Shown: piece after piece, positions 1-4,971 of the stretch
Layout: the number at the start of each line of letters is the position of its first letter
Position numbering within the stretch: the stretch's first letter is position 1
The notes under the pieces: model-generated
Databases searched by the model: none
Seen by the model: the letters and a program-made list of their open reading frames with translations, nothing else
What the model was told of the DNA's origin: nothing
Translations under genes and position numbers: made by a program
NCBI GenBank assembly: GCA_021790955.1
Contig: JAJYFI010000093.1
Span: 1 to 6,711 of the forward strand
Source of the DNA: a bacterium
Lineage (GTDB): Bacteria > Elusimicrobiota > Elusimicrobia > UBA1565 > UBA9628
Reading direction: 5' to 3'
DNA length: 6,711 bases

Positions 1-46
1 CCCAGGGCCCCTCATAGCCGACGCTCTTGAAGGTCGCCCGCCCCAC
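1..46 (-). CDS. Partial coding-like segment running off the left edge
   Basis: On the minus strand a GTG at 44-46 opens a frame that stays open to the window edge and reads V-G-R-A-T-F-K-S-V-G-Y-E-G-P-W. The composition looks like protein rather than random GC-rich DNA. It is in the same frame as the 70-residue membrane protein just upstream and is separated from it only by a TAG and two codons (Leu, Ala). It may be a separate gene with a GTG start, for which I see no good ribosome binding site. It may instead be the real C-terminus of the membrane protein cut off by a nonsense codon. Function unknown. Confidence 0.35.
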   Translation of the reverse strand, partial: MGRATFKSVGYEGPW

Positions 47-52
47 CGCGAG

Positions 53-265
53 CTACGCAAGGCCGCCGATCTTTTGATAGAGGCCGCCCTGATAGACGAG
101 CAGCGTCCACAAGAGCCAATAGAGGGCCCCGATCGAGGCCAAAAAGGCGACGAGCACCTGGGCGAGATGCACCGGGTCGTAGTGTGGCTCCTCGGGCTTC
201 TCCTCGGGCTCCAAAAGCCCCCTCAGCCACGCATCCGCTTTAAGAACCGCTTCCTTAAGGCTCAT
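53..265 (-). CDS. Small single-pass membrane protein, 70 aa, unknown function
   Basis: I do not recognise a named family. The start ATG at 263-265 is chosen because a purine-rich GGGGAGG lies about 13 bases upstream on the minus strand. The longer frame upstream of it is only the antisense shadow of dapB. The protein has an amphipathic N-terminus (residues 1-18), an acidic proline-rich linker (E-P-E-E-K-P-E-E-P), then a hydrophobic helix at about residues 35-57 rich in Leu, Trp and Tyr, and a short glycine-rich tail ending G-G-L-A. One transmembrane helix with a cytoplasmic N-terminus is the likely topology. It starts 43 bases after the dapB stop on the same strand, so the two are probably cotranscribed. 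The frame continues coding-like past the TAG stop, so the product may be a truncated form of a longer protein. Confidence 0.6.
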   Translation of the reverse strand: MSLKEAVLKADAWLRGLLEPEEKPEEPHYDPVHLAQVLVAFLASIGALYWLLWTLLVYQGGLYQKIGGLA

Positions 266-308
266 AAAAGTCCCGAGACCTCCCCGGACCGAGAGGGAGT
301 TGGGGGCT

Positions 309-1052
309 TCATCCGAGCATGTCTTCCATGCCGTAAAAGCCGGGGCGGCGGCCGCGCAGCCAGAGAGCGGCGTCGAGGGCCCCATGCGCGAAGAGCGCCC
401 GCGCGTGCGCGCGGTGGACGATCTCAAGACGCTCGTGCGGGCCCGCCAAGAGAGCCGCGTGCTCCCCCACGATGTCCCCCGCCCTCTGGGAGACGATCGG
501 CACATGACGCCCCCGCCGCGCCTTCGCGATCGAGGCGGCGAGCGCAAGCGCCGTTCCCGAGGGGGCGTCCTTCTTCCCCGCGTGATGAACTTCCGAGACC
601 GAAACGTCGAAACCCGCAAGGGCTTTCGCCGCCTCCGAGGCCAACCGGCACAACAAAAAGACCGCGGGACTGAAATTGGGGGCGTAGAAGACGGGGATTC
701 TCCGCGAAAACGCCCTGAGCTTTTCCATCTGCGCCTTTGAAAACCCGGTCGTCCCGATGACCAGGGCGGTCTTCGAGCCGGCGGCGAGCGCGGCGAGCTT
801 GAGGCTGCCCGCGGGGGATGAGAAGTCGACGGCCGCGTCCGCGTGCGTAAGATGCGGGCCCAGATCTTCCAAGGTCACGGCGGGAGCGCCGCGCGCGTCG
901 CCCGGCTTTTCGTGAAAGAGGCAGGCCGCAAGAGAAAAGCGCGGGTCTGCGGCGGCGAGCTTCGCCACGAGGCTCCCCATGCGCCCCGCGGCCCCCGCCA
1001 CGATCACGCGCAACGGCGCCTTGCGCTGCCTTGCGTTGCCTTCCGTAGCCAT
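309..1052 (-). CDS. dapB: 4-hydroxy-tetrahydrodipicolinate reductase (DapB)
   Basis: DapB reduces 4-hydroxy-tetrahydrodipicolinate with NAD(P)H in the cytoplasm, the second committed step of the diaminopimelate/lysine pathway. The 247-residue product is of normal family length. Visible signatures are the Rossmann nucleotide-binding loop G-A-A-G-R-M-G (residues 20-26), G-T-T-G-F (100-104), A-P-N-F-S (124-128), the catalytic/substrate-binding block E-V-H-H-A-G-K-K-D-A-P-S-G-T-A (154-168, with His156/His157 and Lys160), and a C-terminal F-Y-G-M-E-D-M-L resembling the usual G-L-Y-D-M end. The first 13-15 residues are outside the usual domain and are encoded by a 10-bp tandem repeat. The family normally begins right at the Leu-Arg-Val-Ile-Val-Ala-Gly strand, so a TTG start at 1011-1013 (preceded by AAGG) is an alternative. 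The gene lies 17 bases after the 3' end of a tRNA-Glu remnant on the same strand. Confidence 0.95.
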   Translation of the reverse strand: MATEGNARQRKAPLRVIVAGAAGRMGSLVAKLAAADPRFSLAACLFHEKPGDARGAPAVTLEDLGPHLTHADAAVDFSSPAGSLKLAALAAGSKTALVIGTTGFSKAQMEKLRAFSRRIPVFYAPNFSPAVFLLCRLASEAAKALAGFDVSVSEVHHAGKKDAPSGTALALAASIAKARRGRHVPIVSQRAGDIVGEHAALLAGPHERLEIVHRAHARALFAHGALDAALWLRGRRPGFYGMEDMLG

Positions 1053-1062
1053 CCGTTGCCTT
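1018..1062. repeat. 10-bp tandem repeat over the dapB start
   Basis: Read on the plus strand, consecutive 10-base units are GCCTTGCGCT, GCCTTGCGTT, GCCTTCCGTA and GCCATCCGTT, followed by a partial GCCTT. That is about 4.5 imperfect copies in register. The array covers the annotated dapB start codon and its N-terminal extension. Copy-number change by slippage would shift the reading frame (10 is not a multiple of 3) for any start lying within or upstream of it. Confidence 0.7.
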
Positions 1063-1069
1063 TGAAAAG

Positions 1070-1124
1070 TGCCCCCAGGGAGAATCGAACTCCCATTTCC
1101 GCCTTGAAAGGGCGGAATCCTAGG
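1070..1124 (-). tRNA. 3' part of tRNA-Glu(UUC), 5' part replaced; probable attachment site
   Basis: On the minus strand the sequence from the D-loop to the discriminator base matches a bacterial tRNA-Glu: CCTAGGA of the D region, anticodon stem CCGCC/GGCGG (1111-1115 with 1099-1103), loop CTTTCAA with anticodon TTC (1106-1108), a 4-base variable loop, T stem GGGAG/CTCCC around TTCGATT, then acceptor strand TGGGGGC and discriminator A at 1070. No CCA is encoded. Upstream of 1124 the expected 5' acceptor and D-arm sequence is missing. The replacement does contain CCCCC (1152-1148) that could pair with the GGGGG acceptor strand, but the D arm is about 11 bases too long and cannot fold normally. 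With a tyrosine recombinase gene immediately beyond, this is best read as the attL/attR core left by integration into the 3' part of the tRNA gene. An intact copy should lie at the other end of the element, outside this window. Confidence 0.75.
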
Positions 1125-1152
1125 GGTTTTTACACCCCCTCCAGGACGGGGG
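1122..1152. repeat. Overlapping alternative hairpins next to the tRNA remnant
   Basis: Two hairpins share one arm. AGGGG (1122-1126) pairs with CCCCT (1136-1140), and CCCCC (1135-1139) pairs with GGGGG (1148-1152). They cannot form together. Neither is followed by a T-run on either strand, so I do not call a terminator. The GGGGG/CCCCC arm could also pair with the tRNA acceptor strand at 1072-1076. Confidence 0.5.
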
Positions 1153-1158
1153 AAAAGC

Positions 1159-1174
1159 GTTGTATTTTAACAAC
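1159..1174. repeat. Inverted repeat GTTGT/ACAAC
   Basis: GTTGT (1159-1163) and ACAAC (1170-1174) flank the AT-rich spacer ATTTTA. Read on the minus strand the spacer is TAAAAT, a 5/6 match to a sigma70 -10 box. It would place a transcription start at about 1157, right at the edge of the tRNA-like sequence. No good -35 is visible. It could equally be a recombinase-binding site. Confidence 0.3.
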
Positions 1175-1189
1175 TTTTGGCCTTCTCCG

Positions 1190-1219
1190 AAATCGGCTTC
1201 CGGAAAATTCATCCGATTT
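1190..1219. repeat. Inverted repeat AAATCGG/CCGATTT upstream of the recombinase
   Basis: AAATCGG (1190-1196) and CCGATTT (1213-1219) are perfect 7-base inverted arms with a 16-base spacer. They lie in the 150-base gap between the tRNA remnant and the recombinase gene, where arm-type sites or operators of integrases are usually found. Role inferred from position only. Confidence 0.35.
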
Positions 1220-1222
1220 GAG

Positions 1223-1244
1223 TGTGAGGATTTTTGTGAGGATT
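1223..1244. repeat. Two direct repeats TGTGAGGATT, 12-bp period
   Basis: TGTGAGGATT occurs at 1223-1232 and again at 1235-1244, in the same orientation and about one helical turn apart. Tandem direct repeats beside an attachment site and upstream of an integrase gene are typical of arm-type integrase or excisionase binding sites. Binding by the adjacent recombinase is an inference. Confidence 0.55.
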
Positions 1245-1305
1245 CGCCCCAAACACGCGCTGGAACTGCGCACGGAATCAACCAAGACGAACGGAGAAAA
1301 AGACA

Positions 1306-3312
1306 ATGAAAAATTCGAAGCAACATCTCGACGCGAAGCCGGAAACGACGTCGACCGAGGACTTGAAAGTCCTCCGCGAACGATACTTGCAGTGGCTGGA
1401 GTCATGGCGTAGCGATCCGTCCATAGGATACCGAAAGAATTACGCCAATGCCATAGGCCTGATGATCAAGGCATTGCCGGTGACCCTGGAGGAAGTGACG
1501 CCCGAAATCCTGGAAGAGACGGCAAAGAGGGCCAGCGACAGCCACGAGACGCGCGAGAAGATCAGGATCGCCTGCCGACACTTCATCGACTACGCCCACG
1601 GCAAGGGCTGGATCAAGTCGAAGCCGCAACTGCGCCGCAACGCGTTGGGGACGCGCCGGGAGAAGCCGCTCCCCGAGCCGCTCAAAAGCCAGCTCCTCGA
1701 CGTCCTCAAGAAGCACCGCCACAAGCGGACCGGGGATCCCCTCTGCGATGACGTCTTCGACAAACGCGTCGAGAACTTTGAGGCGTTCTACAACGTCGTC
1801 TCAAAGGCCGATCCGTCGCGCAGCATCGCGAGACTGGAGGACTTCAGTTCGCAGGACATGGAGACGTTTCAACAGGTCCTGGAAAACGAACCCAGCCCCT
1901 ACACACGCAAGCCGATCAGCCCGCGCACGGTCAAAACCATCCTCAGCCACATCGTCGCGGTCTTCATTTCTGCCGCGAAGAAACTCCATTGGGACTCCAA
2001 TCCCATGGATTCCTTCGAGTTGCCCAATTACGAGCATGTCCAGCGGGAAGCGTACCTGCCGAAGGACCACGTGGCGCTCCTCTGCGATCCCGACCCCTTG
2101 GAGGGATTGACCCTGCGCGAACAGTTCCTGGCCGTGCGCAACGCGGCAATGGCGGCCGCCCAGTACGACCCCGCGCTGCGCCCCGAGGACGTCGTGCGGC
2201 TCTTCGACGAGGGGATCCATTGGGACCGCGAAAGCTCCGCAGGGCTCGTGCCCTTCATCATCCGGGACGGCAAGGCCCGCCCCAAGGGGACCGAGGAAAC
2301 CTACGACCTCACGCCGGACGGCGTGGAGGCCATCCGCCGCTACCTTGAGCTGCGAAAGCGCTATCTCGCCAAGACCGACATCGCCTTGACGCCGATGAAA
2401 GAGAAAAAAACCGGCCGGCCGATCGGGACTCCGCTCTTCATCACGGAAGACGGTCGAGCGATGTCCCCCGAAACCTACGAGGGAATTTTCAAGGCGCTCG
2501 CCCGGCGTGCCGGGCTCGATCCCAAGATCACGAGCTACGCCCTGCGTCATTCGCGGATCAGCCACTGGCTCGAAGACAATATCCCAATCGACAGGGTCTC
2601 CCGCCTGGCTCGCCACCGGAATCTCAACTTCACCATGCAACACTACGCGCACTACCGCCCCGGCTCGGACCGCAACTTCCTCGAAAAAACCTACGGCAAA
2701 AAGCCCGCGGCGGAGCCGATCCTGACGAAGGCACTTCTGCCCGAGCGTCCCGTTCTGCGAAAGATCATCGAGGCGCTGCTCGGTCTGCTTGGCCTCGTCG
2801 TGGACCCCGCCAAGGTCGCCCAACTTGAGGAGGCTTTGGTCGAAAAAATCCAAGGAAAGGAGGGCCGGGCGGAGATCTGCTACGGCATCCCGGAGGCGAT
2901 GGAGAAGCTCCGTCTCGGGCGCACGCAGATATACGACTGGATGCGCCGCGGCAACCTGCATCCCGTCGCTCTGCCCAACAGCCGCAAGGGCCTGCCCCGG
3001 GAAGAGATAGACCGGCTCGCGAGCCTGCGCAATTCCAAGGAGGCCGCCCTGATCCTGGGCTACGAGGAGAAAAAGCCCACCACAATTCAACGCTTGGTCC
3101 GGGAAGGGACGCTCAAGGCCGTGAAACTCGGCAACGAGAACCTCTTTGCCGACCGGGATCTAACCGAGCACCTGTTGCGGCTCAACTCCCATAAGTTGGC
3201 CTTCGGCGTCCGTCCACGCCGGCCCCGGATGGCGCCGATGAAATCCGCGCCGACGCAGGCGTTTAACTTCACGACTCCCGCAATCTCGGGAGGCCCGGCG
3301 CCCCTGCAATAA
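1306..3312 (+). CDS. Tyrosine recombinase/integrase with C-terminal tandem excisionase-like HTH domains
   Basis: Cuts and rejoins DNA at specific sites through a 3'-phosphotyrosine intermediate; here it presumably integrates an element into the adjacent tRNA-Glu. The ATG at 1306 has GGAG nine bases upstream. Residues about 20-105 and 155-245 look like two helical core-binding (SAM-like) regions. The catalytic domain (about 260-460) shows Arg292 (A-L-R-P-E-D), a basic beta-hairpin with Lys323/Lys327, Arg414-His415 in S-Y-A-L-R-H-S where the family's first His is Tyr411, His437 (A-R-H), and the nucleophile Tyr447 in H-Y-A-H-Y. The family usually ends about here, at 300-450 residues. This protein adds about 200: a Leu-rich, possibly coiled segment (485-520), then two units resembling excisionase/MerR HTH_17 domains (about 526-572, including I-Y-D-W-M-R-R-G-N-L; and 576-625, including I-Q-R-L-V-R-E-G-T-L-K-A-V-K-L-G), and a basic tail. 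Codon use resembles its neighbours, so any transfer is old or from a similar genome. Confidence 0.9.
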   Translation: MKNSKQHLDAKPETTSTEDLKVLRERYLQWLESWRSDPSIGYRKNYANAIGLMIKALPVTLEEVTPEILEETAKRASDSHETREKIRIACRHFIDYAHGKGWIKSKPQLRRNALGTRREKPLPEPLKSQLLDVLKKHRHKRTGDPLCDDVFDKRVENFEAFYNVVSKADPSRSIARLEDFSSQDMETFQQVLENEPSPYTRKPISPRTVKTILSHIVAVFISAAKKLHWDSNPMDSFELPNYEHVQREAYLPKDHVALLCDPDPLEGLTLREQFLAVRNAAMAAAQYDPALRPEDVVRLFDEGIHWDRESSAGLVPFIIRDGKARPKGTEETYDLTPDGVEAIRRYLELRKRYLAKTDIALTPMKEKKTGRPIGTPLFITEDGRAMSPETYEGIFKALARRAGLDPKITSYALRHSRISHWLEDNIPIDRVSRLARHRNLNFTMQHYAHYRPGSDRNFLEKTYGKKPAAEPILTKALLPERPVLRKIIEALLGLLGLVVDPAKVAQLEEALVEKIQGKEGRAEICYGIPEAMEKLRLGRTQIYDWMRRGNLHPVALPNSRKGLPREEIDRLASLRNSKEAALILGYEEKKPTTIQRLVREGTLKAVKLGNENLFADRDLTEHLLRLNSHKLAFGVRPRRPRMAPMKSAPTQAFNFTTPAISGGPAPLQ

Positions 3313-3320
3313 CCGCAGGA

Positions 3321-3379
3321 TTGAATAGTTGGAATTCAAGCATTAAGTGGTTGATTTCCAACCATTAAGCTGGTAGACT
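3321..3379 (+). promoter_or_regulatory. Promoter and operator-like repeats of the DUF4143 ATPase gene
   Basis: A sigma70-like promoter fits: TTGATT (3351-3356), 17-base spacer, TAGACT (3374-3379). The start codon ATG begins only 7 bases after the -10 box and no Shine-Dalgarno is present, which suggests a leaderless transcript. The -35 box sits inside an inverted repeat TGGTTG-atttc-CAACCA (3348-3364). This is bracketed by two direct copies of CATTAAG (3341-3347 and 3363-3369), and a further inverted pair TTGAA/TTCAA lies at 3321-3339. The layout looks like an operator that would block the promoter; what binds it is unknown. Confidence 0.5.
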
Positions 3380-3385
3380 TCTAGT

Positions 3386-4633
3386 ATGTTCGAACGCCAC
3401 CTCGTCCGGAACGTCTTGGACGCGCTGGCCGACAGCCCCGCCGTGTTCTTGAACGGCGCAAGGCAAACGGGCAAAAGCACACTCGCCCAAAAGCTCGCTG
3501 TAGGACCCCACCGGGCGCGCTATCTCACCTTAGACGACATCGCGGTGCTCGCGGCGGCCAAGAACGACCCGGAGGGCTTCCTCGCGGGCCTCAACGACCC
3601 CATCGTCATCGACGAGGTCCAGCGAGCTCCAGAGCTTTTCATCCCCCTTAAAGCCGCGGTGGACCGGGAGCGGCGTCCGGGGCGCTTTCTGCTCACGGGC
3701 TCGGCCAGCGCCTTGGTCCTTCCGAAACTGGCGCAAGCCCTGACGGGACGCATGGAAATCCTCACTCTCTGGCCGCTCTCTCAAGGAGAGATCGAGGGAA
3801 CCAGAGAAAGCTTCATCGATGCTCTCTTTCACGAGGGCTCCGCCTTCGATGCCGGGAAGCCCTTGTCCCGTACGGAGATTTGGAACAAGGTCGTCCTGGG
3901 CGGATATCCGGAGCCCCTAGGCCGGCCGCAGCCCGAGCGGCGCGCGGCGTGGGTCAATTCCTACCTGACCGCCATCGTCGAGCGGGACATCCGCGACCTC
4001 GCGGCCATCGAGGGGCTGACACAGCTCCCCAGACTCCTCCATCTACTCGCGGCGCGAGGGGCCGGCCTCATGAACTACGCCGAGCTGTCGCGCTCCATGG
4101 GCCTGCCGCAGTCGACGCTCAAGCGCTACCTCGCCCTGCTGGAGGCCGCCTTCCTGCTGCAAAGGCTCCCGCCCTGGAGCGGGAATCTGGGCAAGCGCCT
4201 CGTCAAGACTCCAAAAATCTTCCTCAACGACACCGGGCTCGCGGCCAACCTTCTGGCCTTGGACGCGGCACGCCTAGAAGAGAATGCGCCCATGGCCGGG
4301 CCGCTCCTTGAGACCTTCGTGATGGCGGAGTTGACCAAACAAGCGGGATGGAGCCGGGTCAAGCCTCGGCTTTATCACTTCCGGACGGAAACCGGAGCGG
4401 AGGCGGACTTCGTCATGGAGGACGCCCGTGGCCGGGTCGTCGGCGTCGAGGTCAAGGCGGGCTCGACAGGCACCGGGGACTTCAAGGGACTCAAGGTCCT
4501 GGAGGAGGCGCTCGGTAAAAAGTTTCTGCGGGGAGTGGTCCTTTATCTCGGCCGCGAGGCGGTCCCCTTCGCCAAGAACATGCACGCCCTGCCCCTTAGC
4601 GCCCTGTGGCGCACCCCAGCGCCCAGGCGCTGA
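3386..4633 (+). CDS. AAA-type ATPase with DUF4143 domain
   Basis: Belongs to the widespread bacterial and archaeal ATP-binding family annotated AAA_14/DUF4143, whose physiological role is not settled; it is common in accessory regions. The 415-residue length is normal. Seen: Walker A G-A-R-Q-T-G-K-S-T (residues 24-32), Walker B I-V-I-D-E-V-Q (73-79), a sensor-like strand L-L-T-G-S-A-S (102-108), then R-D-I-R-D-L near the start of DUF4143, a winged-helix-like segment (Y-A-E-L-S-R-S-M-G-L-P-Q-S-T-L-K-R-Y), and a C-terminal PD-(D/E)XK-like core with Glu339/Asp341 (E-A-D-F) and Glu355-Val-Lys357 (E-V-K). Whether that core cleaves DNA is unknown. It lies 73 bases after the recombinase gene on the same strand, but it has its own repeat-rich promoter and is convergent with the next gene, so it is probably a single-gene unit. 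Confidence 0.9.
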   Translation: MFERHLVRNVLDALADSPAVFLNGARQTGKSTLAQKLAVGPHRARYLTLDDIAVLAAAKNDPEGFLAGLNDPIVIDEVQRAPELFIPLKAAVDRERRPGRFLLTGSASALVLPKLAQALTGRMEILTLWPLSQGEIEGTRESFIDALFHEGSAFDAGKPLSRTEIWNKVVLGGYPEPLGRPQPERRAAWVNSYLTAIVERDIRDLAAIEGLTQLPRLLHLLAARGAGLMNYAELSRSMGLPQSTLKRYLALLEAAFLLQRLPPWSGNLGKRLVKTPKIFLNDTGLAANLLALDAARLEENAPMAGPLLETFVMAELTKQAGWSRVKPRLYHFRTETGAEADFVMEDARGRVVGVEVKAGSTGTGDFKGLKVLEEALGKKFLRGVVLYLGREAVPFAKNMHALPLSALWRTPAPRR

Positions 4634-4698
4634 CGCCATCGTCACAAGCAACCAAGTTAAATTTTGCTTTCGCGCAAATGGCCCCGCCCCGGCACCGG

Positions 4699-4971
4699 CT
4701 ACTGCCCGACGCGCAACACGACCTTTGACACTTGCGGGGCGATGACGCCGCTGAAAGGGATGGTCACGCGCGTCGCCAATCCCATGGAGAGCTCATCTGC
4801 GACGCCCGACCACAGCTCGTTGCCGGCAGCATCAAAGGCCGCGTAGCGGCAGCTCCCCGCCAATAGAGGCCCGGCGTAGGTGGCGGTAAACTGGAGGTTG
4901 ATGATCCCGGCGTCGCTCCATTGGACGTCCGTCACGTCGAGGCCGTCTCCAAGGACGACCGGAGTTTTCAC
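4699..4971 (-). CDS. C-terminal beta-rich domain of the SUMF1 protein, separated by a frameshift
   Basis: The open frame begins with a GTG that overlaps the upstream stop (GTGA) and runs 90 codons to TAG at 4699-4701. It has no signal peptide. It alternates hydrophobic and polar residues as in a beta-sandwich, with a central A-A-F-D-A-A-G-N-E-L-W block reminiscent of FxLYD-type extracellular domains; that resemblance is by eye. The same frame extends upstream of the GTG as V-P-R-T-I-V-N-A-G-S, joining smoothly to the ...G-F-R-L-V-R of the SUMF1 domain if two bases are removed from CGCGCG at 5001-5006. I therefore read it as the severed C-terminus of the neighbouring exported protein. A separate, translationally coupled small gene is the alternative. 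Confidence 0.6.
   Translation of the reverse strand: MKTPVVLGDGLDVTDVQWSDAGIINLQFTATYAGPLLAGSCRYAAFDAAGNELWSGVADELSMGLATRVTIPFSGVIAPQVSKVVLRVGQ

Noticed and set aside
1801..3090. Long minus-strand open frame (429 codons) inside the recombinase gene
   Set aside because: It is antisense to a clear tyrosine recombinase with conserved catalytic residues, has no recognisable domains, and arises from the GC-rich codon pattern.
4661..4679. Possible terminator between the convergent ATPase and SUMF1 genes
   Set aside because: The stem TTTGC/GCAAA is only 5 bp with no adequate T-run, too weak to call.
4634..4698. Small gene between the convergent genes
   Set aside because: Only 65 bases are available, and neither strand holds a start with a ribosome binding site and an open frame of useful length.
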